Origin: Archegozetes longisetosus
Taxonomy: Eukaryota; Arthropoda; Arachnida; Sarcoptiformes; Trhypochthoniidae
Direction of reading: 5' to 3'
Length of the DNA: 64,000 nt
Assembly (NCBI GenBank): GCA_018873245.2
Contig: JAEMBT020000004.1
Span: 11,440,418-11,504,417, forward strand
In this document: positions 26,601 to 38,029 of the stretch, in pieces
Position numbering within the stretch: the stretch's first letter is position 1
How the letters are laid out: every line of letters starts with the position of its first letter
Notes under the pieces: generated by a model
Told to the model about the DNA's origin: nothing
Database searches by the model: none
Seen by the model: only the letters and a program-made list of their open reading frames with translations
Program-made: the position numbers and the translations under genes

Positions 26601-28790
26601 TCGTATATAGAGAATTAGAGAATAGCAGAGAATCACAGCCAGAATATTGCAATATTCAGGAATAAGAAGCTTTTGGCCAAAAGCAAAGCTACTAATGCAA
26701 AACAGAAGCGCTTCAATTAATATTTAAACCAGGAGTAAAGAGTCAACCGTAACCTCTGTTTTAATACCGAGAACTTGTTTCATTTTAATAGTTTTCCTAT
26801 GGACTAGCTGCCGATTTGAAAAGATGCCTAAGCCAATAAGCAACTAAAACAAATCGACAGAGTATTCCCTTTATTCTTATTTACCGTAAATACATGTTGT
26901 CTTTGAATAGCAAATCGAAATCTGTAAAACTTACAGACACTATGAATGAGAGAAACAGAAGTCGGTTTGAGTTAATGTTAGATTATTTATAAACTTTTCA
27001 GTTGCGCAATATTTGAACATTTGCTCTGCTGCCACTACTCCTACTCTTACACTTAAGAGCAGTCTTTTCTTAATTCACTTCTCATTGAATCAACTCTAAA
27101 TTCTAACAATATTTACAGAATATTATAAGAGATTACTATTATTTGGTTGTTATTAATATTCAATTTATTTGACTTCATACAAAAGAGTAAACTCATTCTA
27201 AGCTTAAATGAGAAAAATGTATGAAATATATGTGAAATAACAGGCACTATGGGAGCAACATTTAGAGAAATAATATAAAAACACATATAATAGATACATA
27301 TGATTAACCAATTCATTTATCATAGACTACATTGGAGGCCAACCTCTCAAGCATAAATCCTATTGAGCTGTTATTCTTAATTCTAGATAGCAAAAATTGC
27401 AGAGCAATACATTCACTTTTTATGTGAAATTCATTAAACTCAGGTATTATTAAATGATCATTCATGTGTTTGGCTAATGCCTGCATTCTTCTTCTTTCCG
27501 TATATACTCTCTACTATAGAATTGTGAGCGCGTATACCCATTGCCTGTATTTGCGCTACTCTTCAAATCGTACTAAACTTTAGTTCTATTACTAGTCCTA
27601 AGAAGTGATGCGAAAAATGCTAAAACCCTAATATATCATAGGCTTTATTTATACAGCATATACTCGACATTAAATTTTAAGGAATACAACATGCTTTTTC
27701 CAAATATGTCATGGAAACAAACACAAACAGGATGCGAACTTTTATTACTTTAAAATATATCAGATATACCATTATGGAGATGTGCTAAACCTAAGAAAAA
27801 CACTACTAAACATATTAGATATTAGCACTCTATCCCACAGAATCGACTCAAATGGAATAGTTGTGTTAGACTTTGCCTTTTCTTCATCTACCACCACACA
27901 TACAAATATTACTTATATATTACTATCTCTCTCACACACAGTCTTATAGACATTTCGAAAAATACGCGAACAGAAAATATTTTAGCAGATTTTCCTGTCA
28001 CAAAATGTTTCATATCTACATAAGGCTACATAAGGGGCGTGGGAAACAAGCAAAACAACAACATATCTTAACCTATGCTATACTCTTTTCCCCCAATCTT
28101 AACCAAAAATTATAACTTATACTCAAACGTGATAAAAAATGTGCGCATTAGACAGTGGTTATCACAATTTTTTGAGAACAGAGCGGTATTTCTTCTCTCC
28201 CTGAAAGCATCTTTTATATTAAACAGACATTTAGTATCTATACAGACATGTTATATAATTAATAGTATCAGCTTTTGCCCAATTTTAGCCGCTTTTAAAA
28301 AACATTCTGCATAACCAAATGTTCAAAAATCAATTCAATTTTCTGCCAGCTTTTATATGCCTTAACTTGAAAATTACTGCCATTGAAAATAAAGTTTCAC
28401 AACTCCGAACAAGGCTACGATTAAATAGTTTGTCTATCAGCATTTCAGGATTCTGACGATTCATCCCAATTTTTCGCTCAAATCACACTGAAAATTCATT
28501 TTTAAAAACAAATCGCTGTTTTAGTCACATCCGTAAACAACTAGACCTGAATGGTTTGTCATATGAGAGAAAAACTAACTAAAATAAAATATAAACTGCT
28601 TGTAATTTGAATGCTTTGCCAGTAAAATAAATATCGGATAGCATTTAGGGTTTGGGTTTCATAATAGCACTCAATTAAAAATGAAAAATTATCATCTCGT
28701 AGATTGGAATCAGAAAAAAGGCATTATAAGTGCCTTCAGCTTAAGTAGTATTAATCTAGTAATTGATGAGAATTATTAAATCATAATTCG
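23611..28790. other. No confident gene; weak ORFs at 25134-25331 and 26018-26218
   Basis: AT-rich. A plus-strand frame at 25134-25331 (no ATG; contains EQHNNTDFGREWEAKK) and an ATG frame at 26018-26218 (start MEASIEEKPERDASRV, with G at -3 and +4) are the most protein-like pieces. The second runs into a TAT microsatellite that encodes terminal Tyr residues, which argues against it. Short CT (25685-25697) and TAT (26200-26218) repeats are present. Confidence 0.4.
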
Positions 28791-28797
28791 TGTTCAG

Positions 28798-28990
28798 CAA
28801 ATTAAACGAATTGAGAACAGATAAAGCTGTAAACTCTTGGGAGAAATGGTATACAGTATTCGACAGCATAAGTGTTGTCGGCCGTGAGGTGGCATCAAAT
28901 TGCTTTCGCCTCTCATTTGCTAAGAAGAGAAAAAATCAGTTGAGTGAGAGTCTTATCGCTGTTAATCCAGGCGACAGAAGATGTTGTTAA
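28798..28990 (+). CDS. Candidate terminal exon, unrecognised
   Basis: An acceptor-like sequence (cgtgttcag) ending at 28797 is followed by one base and then 63 codons to TAA at 28988-28990. The product is charged and mixed (KLNELRTDKAVNSWEKWY..., ending NPGDRRCC), which is unusual for this AT-rich setting. An in-frame stop lies just upstream, so a spliced entry would be needed; there is no ATG. No partner exon is identified and no family is recognised. A chance frame cannot be excluded. Confidence 0.22.
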
Positions 28991-29375
28991 GAGCCTAAAT
29001 TAAAGCGAAACGCTCTAAGCATTTAACAGCATATATTGAGCAGCAGAGAAAGCCTACACTAACAGTTAGACCAGAGTCTCTGTGCTCTTTGCCATCTTAT
29101 TTCATGTGCAGTTCTTGTGTGACAGATATAAAGTGTGTTGAGTCGCCACTGCCAACCACTCCAAAAGTACCAAATCTGCATTCATAGCATACCAGTCGAG
29201 GTCTAAACAAGAATTTCTTGTACTGTAAGAATAGAAGAATCTTAAATGCAATGCCACTTCGCATATCTGTCTCTCCAGTATTTTAATGTCTTCGACTCTT
29301 CACTGTCAACAACGTATAGATGAAAAGAAATAGTCGCTGATCGTATGTATTAGATGTGCATAAGATCAGAGAGTC

Positions 29376-29382
<7 letters not shown>

Positions 29383-29427
<45 letters not shown>
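29383..29427. repeat. (AC)n microsatellite
   Basis: About 22 uninterrupted AC units. The minus-strand Cys-Val repeat read across it is an artefact of this tract. Confidence 0.96.
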
Positions 29428-29428
<1 letters not shown>

Positions 29429-32400
29429 CAAACAATATGAGATAATGGAGGCCATAGACATGTACACATTGGGACAGACAACACAGAGCAAAACATAACT
29501 GACATTTCAATAATAGAAATGTCTTCAAAGTCTTCGATATAATCCTCAATACAGAGTGACCCACAACTGACTAGATATACAAAAGTAAGTATATATGCCT
29601 TACATAACGTTATTTACAAATGTTATCTAATATTAAAACAGTCAGCGCTTTAGTATTTTTGGGGATGTGATCAATGAATGCCATTATTCGAAGAGAAAAG
29701 AAAATGTTATAAATGATGTTATACTAGAATTGATACTACAATTGTACTTATAGTCAATACAAGCTGTAAGCCTGGTGTCAGATCTATGGAGAGAGTGAGA
29801 CAACTAAGATCTTAGTGTGGAATTGGAGAAACAGATTCTTGGCCAACAATCTTGAGTGGAAAAGCACATTCGCTGTCACACAAATGTGATGGATTAGTGT
29901 CACTCCTCCCTTATTTCCGTCACAGTTAATTATTCAGTGAAACGGCTACTACTATCAAATCATACATGTCTTCATGTCTGAAGAGAGCTCTCTTCCATCA
30001 CAGCTCCCCCTAAACAAGTTGACAGCCTTTGATTGTACAAATTATATTTCATAGTCTATTACTCCTATTCTTTATGGTATTTACATCAATGACAAAAAAT
30101 TGTGAATATTCAATCTTATAAAGAGCTGAACATGTCTTCAACTTAACACATACATTACTTCTATAACTATTTTAGCTGTTCACAGCGCTCTCATGTCTAC
30201 CAAAAAGCAAAAACACAAAACTAAATGTTCTCTTCTGAGTAACTTAACAAAAGAAATACAAGTCTTCCAAAAATGCAGTCAATTATTGATTAGGTTTGAA
30301 AGCATATCAATAAATAATATCAATTATGATAAAAGAAATGTTAGTTTGTTGAAGAATCAAACCAAATTGCAGAGAGAAGGCAGAATTGAAGTCTTTGGAC
30401 ATGACTAGAATCTCGGTCTCGTACAACAGACGGCATAGCAACAGAGGACCAAACCATTCACACTTGTCTCAAATAAGATCCACGTGCAAATCTCACGGGA
30501 TATCATATCCAATTAATGCTTCATTTGATAAAACAATCATAAACTAATCGTCAGATATCTCGACAATGAGGTGACGATTCAAAACAATAGATAAATGAAT
30601 GAGAAATTCAATTTGCTCACCCGATATCAATGTGCACAACATGAGAGACATATCTGTTTCTAGAGTTGGTTTGCACAAAAAAGCTACAAATCAAAAGACT
30701 ATAGTTCCAGATCCGTAAATTAGACTCAATGTCAATTGTCTTATAAGCTGATTGCATGAATAACAAATTTATACGAATTTACATTTACAAAATATTTGTT
30801 TTATTTTGACATTGATTGGCTTAAAAACCATATAATTTATAGACTAGAAGTCATTACAATACTAATCATCCAAAATATGGCGATAAATGTCAGTCAGACA
30901 AATGTTCGCCAACAATACAGCCATACAAAGGAATGAAAGACCAAACATAAATTGAATTGAGGTTAAAAAAAAGGCAAATAGAGAGTAGTTCTTAATATAT
31001 ATACTTTTTAGCTTCAATGATCAGTCGAAGCAATTTGATAAATGACATAAAGTGCAATCTGATAGATTTCAGATTTCACTTGAGTACTTGAGCGGCAATG
31101 AGCCTGAGCTCAACCAAATAAGACGTGATTCGCTGACCAAAATCTGTCTCATTTCGGCGGTCGACTACGATTTGCAACCAATACTCGTTGTGAAAAAGAT
31201 ATAAAGTTAACTTATACAGAGTCTCGCGGTGGTTTCGTCTTTAAACCAGATCCAGTAAAGAATTGTTCAAATATGAGTTTATATAAAAATTTCCAAAGAC
31301 TGCATTATTTGCTTTGTATCGGGAGAAGACTAAATCGTATAATCACTTTTTCAAAGTTTATATCTAACTGAAAACCTCAAATTCGTAAAAGTATTACAGT
31401 TTATCGAGTTATATATATAGCTATAGCTATGTGTATATAGTTATATATATCGAGTTCTATTTATGGTCGTAATTGAGTCAAAACTGATAAGATATTTGAA
31501 ATCGCAGTTAACTTAAACAAACATATCAATTATGCCCTAAATTATTAAAGAATTTGGAACTGAAACAAATGAATGGCAAATAGAATGTGAAAGATAGAAA
31601 TACTTTTGCGGCATATTGTAAAACGAAATGTTAGAGAAGAATTTGATATTTTCAAGTATATTTTATTTTCAGATTCAATCGAGATATAAAGTTAAGTTCA
31701 TAAAACTATAAGTCGCAATAAAAGTTAAATGGAGCTCAAGACTGGATATCGCTCTTTTTCAATATTATTTTTTCAGTATTATTGTCTTTTTTCTCACTTT
31801 TTATATACCAACACTATATATATTTGATTGTAAGTCATTTTTTCTTCAAAGCAATTGTATGAGTACTCGAAAAAGTTGATTGCGTAAGAAATATCGCATC
31901 GAGTATGGCATAAAGTACGGGATGAAGGGCGCATCAGATCAACTTTGATTGAGTTTGGCCGAGAGTGCAGACAAGTAAGAACAGCAAAAACAATTAGCGC
32001 TCAGCCATCCCAACCTCCTGTACGGAAAGCGATCCACAATCCATCGTTTTAGAGCAGCAAAAATATTAATGATTGGTTGCTCACATGTGAACAGCTGTGT
32101 GAGGCATGTATGTGGCAGTTAACCTCTTCGCATGACCTCATTCCACTAAAGTAAATAATTTTGTATAAATATAACTCTATTCAATAAAACATTTCATCAT
32201 CAAATGTCTCTCTACTCTTAAATATCCCAAACGCTCTAACGTCAGACTAAACTCATTCAAAAATGTTTCATTCATTGATTGCATTTCATTCATAAAAAAA
32301 ATGATTTCGTAAAAGCAGAACAGAACTGCTCGAGAAGTGTCAGACTATAAATCGGAGAAACGAGAGTTGCTATAATTTATATTATGGTTTTAATATTATA

Positions 32401-33373
32401 TCATCAATGGATGTGTGTTTATAGTATTTTATGAACAAATGAACGCATAAGTGCAATCAATAGAAACTCATTCAAACAAATAGCTTTGATCTTATGAATA
32501 AGCCTTAAGCCCCCCCTGGCTATAAATGTAAACAAGAGATACAACTTTTAGTCATATTAAAAAATACTATCATTCATACGATCGATGAGAATATACGCTA
32601 AAATTGATAACAGAAAATTTATTTGCACAGACTATCACACATTCAAACTTAAAGAGCAAATAATTCGAAAATCGATTTCAAAATTATGATAGTTATGACT
32701 GTTAGGCCTTATTATTTTTCGATTAATCGCATGTTTTCATTGATCAAAATTTTGGTCGAAAAACAAATGCCTATAGAAAGAATAACATTGACTTTTGGTT
32801 TAGTTTTTTAATATAGAGAGATAGCCAGAGTATAGCCTGTAGTAAAAATACATAGTTGTATAACTTATAGTTTTGCTGCTCGTTTCTCTCTCTCAGGTCA
32901 ATTTGGAAGAGGAGATGCCGAAATATAAATATCAATATAAAAAAGAGAGGCAGATAAGAGCTGCTTCAGTCAAGGCACAAGCAAAATAACTGTAATAATA
33001 ATTCTTAATGAGTCGAGCCAAGACTCGAATCAGAGCAGATGCTCTCTACTTATTTCTTTATCAAAGCCTATGAGAGAGGACTAGATATTAGAAAACACAA
33101 AGGCATAAAATAGAAGTGGCTCTAAAAGTTGGCTTTAAAATGGGTTGACTCGTGATTATGGAAAAGTGATCATAAGTGTTCAGTGATTGTGTTGATTCCC
33201 CTGCTATTTATAGAGAAATATAAGAAGGCATCGGTGTAGAAGAAAAGGTGATTTAAAAAATATACATTTAAAAAAGAAGTTATCTAAGAGATTGAGCACG
33301 CAATCACATATAAAACCGGACTCAAGCGTATTGTTACATAATATTCAGATGCTTTCTGGTAATGTGAACACCT

Positions 33374-33376
33374 GTC

Positions 33377-33428
<52 letters not shown>
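33374..33428. repeat. (TC)n microsatellite
   Basis: About 27 units with one interruption near the left end. Confidence 0.96.
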
Positions 33429-33429
<1 letters not shown>

Positions 33430-33948
33430 GAACATCAATTTTTAAAATTAAATATTCAAATATAAAAATTGGAAATAATCGCCACAAATCCTCTCTGTTT
33501 TATCTGCAAATCAAAATCTAAGGCAATTGTACACTCAATTTGGTATTAGAATTTTGCCAAAAAAGTTTTTCCATTTGAGTGAACGTCCTTTTATTGTTAT
33601 TATTATTAATAATAGAGTTTAGGAATGCTTTGGCTCATTGTGCTATCGACTGACTGGCAAATGGAGACACAATACTAGAGCAATAAAACTTCAAACTCTA
33701 ACTCGAACTGCAACTGAATCGAATGCGAGTCTTAAGTGAGGAAACTACATAAGTCGTGTCCAAAGAAGACCTCATATGATCCAAGCTTTAACATTATAAG
33801 TGCATTGAATCTACTGTATACACAGTTTAAATAGAGATTCTATCCGTTGCTTCTGGCGAACAGCGAGTCAAGTCAACAGAGAAAGAGAGACCAGTGCTCA
33901 GAGCAAAGCTATCAGAGAAGGAGAGAGAAATATATAAAGACTATTAAG

Positions 33949-33964
33949 TGAGAGAGAGAGAGAG
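33949..33964. repeat. Short (GA)n tract ending in a donor-like GTAAGG
   Basis: Eight GA units followed directly by GTAAGGATGACG. This resembles a 5' splice site, but no exon is identified to its left. Confidence 0.8.
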
Positions 33965-34127
33965 GTAAGGATGACGGTTGCTATGGAGAAGAGATCGAAC
34001 GACTAAAGAGAAAGAGGTCCTTCATCCGTCACACGCTGACAACCAGCATCCGATACCCGACAGTAAATTTCTCAGCCCACAAAGCTCTCTATACACTCTA
34101 TGCTGTTCTCATATACCTTTGCTATAG

Positions 34128-34643
34128 CTATGAGTATATACACATACAGAGCAGACATCTTCTCATAATATATCGCATGTCTCTTACAAGAATCTCTAGC
34201 AGTAAAGCATAATATCCTATTTTGTATAACTTATACACACACACAATACTGTTTGGGTAAAAGTAAAAACCAGAAGATAAAGAATAACAGAAAAACATGT
34301 TCAAATCATAGCGTACGGTAACCGTTGAGGAAAACAAATTTTGAACCACGTTTTGGCTATATAAAACAGCTTCCATGCAATTGAATCGCACTTTCGTTTT
34401 TCCTATCATCCATTCATTGAACGAAAGAAGTGAAATTGAGCTCAGGCTCAATTCAAGTATTGCATTGGCGGCCATTACTAATCTGTGATGGAATTCAAGT
34501 AATGCTGAGCTACACCTAATACTTTCATTTAAAACATTGGGACAGAAGAGGCTCAGGCAGAATAGCATTGATAAAGGATAAGAATGTGAGTCATAGTCAA
34601 ACAGTAACTTAAGATACAGACCAACAAAGACTGATATAAACAT
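34128..34643 (-). CDS. Long hydrophobic ORF (171 aa from first ATG), doubtful
   Basis: This is the second-longest frame in the window. It is open for 187 codons from 34691; the first ATG is at 34643 (start MFISVFVGLYLKLLFDYDS) and the stop is at 34128-34130. The product is rich in Leu, Ser, Phe, Tyr and Cys, with several hydrophobic stretches but no charged loops or motifs typical of a receptor or transporter family. A 187-codon open run is unlikely by chance at this base composition, which argues for attention. However, T-rich antisense DNA gives just this kind of hydrophobic sequence, and the ATG has no supporting context. No family is recognised. Confidence 0.22.
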   Translation of the reverse strand: MFISVFVGLYLKLLFDYDSHSYPLSMLFCLSLFCPNVLNESIRCSSALLEFHHRLVMAANAILELSLSSISLLSFNEWMIGKTKVRFNCMEAVLYSQNVVQNLFSSTVTVRYDLNMFFCYSLSSGFYFYPNSIVCVYKLYKIGYYALLLEILVRDMRYIMRRCLLCMCIYS

Positions 34644-34699
34644 GAACACATCATGTGATGAGACCAGAGAGAGCTGACAGTCGACCAGCAAATAATAAT

Positions 34700-36171
34700 T
34701 GTCAGCAACACTTTTTTGCTTTTATACCAACTACAGGAGAGTTGTCTTTAGCAAGTCTTGCATTTAGCTATAACTGTGTATATGTTATCAATTTGCTTAC
34801 TAGGATTGCAATAACGTTTTCACAGGCGTTCAGTAAATTAAGTTAATGCATGTCAACGCCAGCATTCAATTTATGACACACTAATAATAATATTACTTTA
34901 TTAGACAATATTAGAAACAGGTAATTAAATTTATCCAAAGCTCAATTACACTCCACTATTCTCTCAATGTTTCGTACAACCATTTGTAAACTTTTCTTTT
35001 AATCATAATTTGACAAAAACTGTGATTCATGTGACAGATCAAAAGAAAACTTATGAATGAAAAACACATTGCATAATACCGTTGAAACAAGGTTTCACTT
35101 ACGTTAAAGATAAATAGTCGCTTCGTTAAAAGTTCAATATTATCGAAATGTCAACATTCTTAGCAATAAATTTGATTTAATTAGAGTGAAATCGAAAACA
35201 AAAAAACTGACTTGTACAATAAACTCTGTAATACGCACTAATATTTAGCATTAGTAATCATTTTATATAATTTAATGTGACTCTTGCCTCTCAAAACTAT
35301 TCATACTTTTGGCCTTGTGTTTAGTGAGACATTATCTGATGCAATATTTTTATTACTAGTACAGTAATTATAATGCATTGCGATTAAACAAGTATTTAGA
35401 AGTGGCGACAAATTGAAAAAATGTTCGTAGAATTTATTAGTAATGAATTTCTGCCAAGAAAACAGAGCCTCATATCAGTTGTGACTTCCATGAAAAGCAA
35501 AGTTTAATAAAAAGAAAAATTTAGACTCATATCCATTATTATAGTCGTCACCAGAATTGGCAAAGTGTTTATGTGTGTAATCGTAAAGAATTGACTTTCG
35601 CAACGGAAATATTTGACAAAAGCCATAGCTATGAACACACAGTGTATATGAAAGATAGCACTTTTAATCAAAAGTGGGTCAGACATGATAATAATAAAAC
35701 AAAAATCGCGACATTTGTCATTTGAAAATGCAGGCATAGAGTATATGCTGTATTAATGGCCCAAATAATGGGTTGATTGCGAAATAAAAACCAATTTGAG
35801 TCAACTAAAGGCTAGTAATTAATGCATTTAATTGCAAGCCTTTGGCGCACAGGTCTCAACTAATTTATTAAATTTTTATAATGTCATCATCAATTGGGAA
35901 TCACTTAAATGTGATTTCGAAAGCGTCAGGAGCTGTGCCTGGATAGAGAAGAAGCTGCAGTTGATTTTTGAATAAGATCCAAATGTAAGGAACGCAATAG
36001 AAAACAGTTGTTGGGCACATTAAAAGGCATTCTATGAGCTCATAGCAACAGCATTGGCGGCACCATTGCATTCACACACTAAACAACTAACTATAAGGCA
36101 ACAAACTAGTGTTCATCTGTGACTGGCAGCAGCACACCATACGCTGAGGGACATTCACTAAGTCACTCAGA
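34700..36171. other. No gene seen
   Basis: AT-rich and stop-dense until about 35930, where GC rises toward the candidate exon at 36172-36368. AATAAA on the minus strand (near 35863-35868) could serve as a distal poly(A) signal for that gene. Confidence 0.4.
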
Positions 36172-36368
36172 TTAGAAGCCCGAGGGGATATCCACACCAA
36201 TACTGCTGCCATTGAAAGCCATTGAAAAAGCCAACAACACATCACTTGCAATCCAATCGACCAATTGGTCCACTTCGCAGATATGGTAAGGGATACACAC
36301 ATTAACAGCACTACTAGACCAGTGTGTTTGGTCACTGGACTGGTGCAGGTCATAGCCACGCAGTAATT
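36172..36368 (-). CDS. Candidate terminal exon of the 36-38 kb minus-strand gene
   Basis: On the minus strand a frame of 64 codons plus TAA (36172-36174) follows an AG acceptor at 36369-36370. Its first two bases complete the codon left split by the donor at 37520, so the frame is kept across a 1,152-nt intron. The sequence is protein-like: RGYDLHQSSDQTHWSSS, then a segment rich in Val, Ile, Leu and acidic residues (CEVDQLVDWIASDVLLAF) that could form a helix. The pyrimidine tract before the acceptor is poor. A phase match alone has a one-in-three chance of arising at random, and another short open frame (37127-37234) also fits the phase. No domain is recognised. Confidence 0.33.
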
Positions 36369-37520
36369 CTAGTCTAACAAGATATGGTCACTCACTTCAC
36401 TCCAACATTTGGACCATTAAAAGGTAAAGTTGAGGGTAAGGACAAAATTCAATACAAACATAATTGAATACTAACAGACAAGAGATAGAGTCAACTAAAA
36501 GGGGTTAAAGAGAGTTTAGACAAATAGAGTTTCGCGAGAAAATGTATTCATGGGTTGTGGTCAAGATTATAAATCTAGAGTATAGTGAAGAGAGCAGCAG
36601 CTGAACAGCTGAACACATTCAAAATAGCGGTGGCATCGCATCAAAATGGAAATTAAATTTGCGCTGAATAAATAAATATTAGTCACGGTTTTAGTGGCTT
36701 TTAGTGAGATGTGATACATGTTTAAGACTAGGAACAGTTGTACTCTGGCATACTTAATAAGACTGGATTCGGGGCCAAAATAATTATTAGAATAATACTA
36801 ATGCTATTATAGGTATTTGGAAACTAGACTCGACTCAACTCAGCTCAGCTCAAACTCAGTCAATAGAATATTGAATTCGATTGGATTAAAGGGTATGTCT
36901 AGTGTTCGACTTAATTGATATGTATGTATGTAAGAAGAATGTGTGCTGTGACTATTGGTTCAACTGACGATATCATGTCTAGGAAACAAACGTTGCCACC
37001 AGTCCTTTAGAATGAAAGGAAGTCAATGGTATGATGAGACACATTACATCCGGATAAGTCAAAAGTGTTATGTAATAATCATAATATGACAAAAGACGCA
37101 ATACTTAAACCGTAGGAGACATCAGCCTTCATATGAAAGGGAAGCCAGTATTTGGCACTACAATACAGTGGGTCACAGAGAGGTCATCACTGCTGTCAGT
37201 TGTGACCACATGGCGTTGTCTTATTTGCAATTCATCTTATTTTCCAGACCGAACACTTCACTCAAATATATACAGCTATTTATGTATAATAGTTATAGTT
37301 TATGTCACACTAATAGTAATACAGATAGTAATAAGTAGTGAACACTAGTCTTTCTAAGCAATAGGTCTATCGCTCTTTTTCACGGCTTGTTCATCATAAT
37401 AATTACAATAGAAGTCTACTCTAATCGCTATTTAATTATAATAGCAATGCGTTCAGCGCAACAAAACAATAGCGAAATATAATAGGGAAACACATTTTAG
37501 AAAACTTGTCCTAAACTTAC

Positions 37521-38025
37521 GTTTCATCTTTGCAGTGTCCACCAGCAGTATCTGTTGGACAGCAGGTGCGGACACTGTTGACCAATCAGTGCTGTTTTGG
37601 TTTGTCACAATTAGTGATGAATGAGAATTATTTTGTTTTGCATCCATCACAACGTGACCATCAATTGTGTTACAATCAATTGATTTTGATGTCACACAAT
37701 CACTATTAATGCTATTCGTGTCTATTTTATTTGCATCAGTACTGGTCGTTGTGGTTGTGCTCTTGTTGGTCACACTGACGGTAGTGATGGTCGGAGTGGT
37801 CGAAGTACTACAAGTTGTAGAAGTCGTTATCTTATTATTAGCAGTATTGTTTGTGTTATTAGCCAATGAAGCGGATGATAATGATGGCGATGTTGGTGGT
37901 GATGATGAGAGCGATGGGAATGAGTTGCCACCAATCAATTGGTTGGTCACCAGCCAATGATCACCAGTACAGGCAGGTGTCAATGTCTGAGTATGAGCTT
38001 CAATAGATCCACTCAATAGGACCAT
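37521..38025 (-). CDS. Ser/Thr/Asn-rich coding exon, unrecognised protein
   Basis: This is the longest frame in the window. From ATG at 38025 it reads 168 codons plus one base to a strong donor (AAAC|GTAAGTTT, GT at 37520-37519). Unspliced, it would run 190 codons to 37453. Residues 1-35 are mixed (MVLLSGSIEAHTQ..., then DHWLVTNQL). Residues ~36-120 are a low-complexity Ser/Thr/Asn stretch. Residues 145-168 return to mixed composition (STVSAPAVQQILLVDTAKMK). Disordered Ser/Thr/Asn tracts are common in regulatory proteins such as transcription factors, but no DNA-binding domain is visible, so function is not assigned. The start context is weak (T at -3). The frame is open five codons upstream to a TAG that could be part of an acceptor, so this may be an internal exon. 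Confidence 0.5.
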
Positions 38026-38029
38026 CGAA

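Larger units (their letters stand above)
28991..34127. other. No confident gene; microsatellites
   Basis: Contains long CA (29383-29427) and CT (33374-33428) microsatellites. A GC-richer spot at 31885-32050 on the plus strand is open for ~60 codons, is Arg-rich and contains a CAA|GTAAGA donor-like site. It has no convincing acceptor, so I do not call a gene. Confidence 0.4.

Noticed and set aside
2691..26657. Perfect 16-bp palindromes CGAATAATATTATTCG (2691-2706) and GAATATTGCAATATTC (26642-26657)
   Set aside because: About two perfect 16-bp palindromes are expected by chance in 64 kb at this composition.
29283..29564. 93-codon minus-strand frame with a Cys-Val repeat
   Set aside because: The repeat is the (CA)n microsatellite read in frame; outside it the frame is short and unremarkable.
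31400..31460. Near-palindromic TATA/CTATAG stretch
   Set aside because: Simple AT-rich alternation explains it; the arms do not pair over a useful length.
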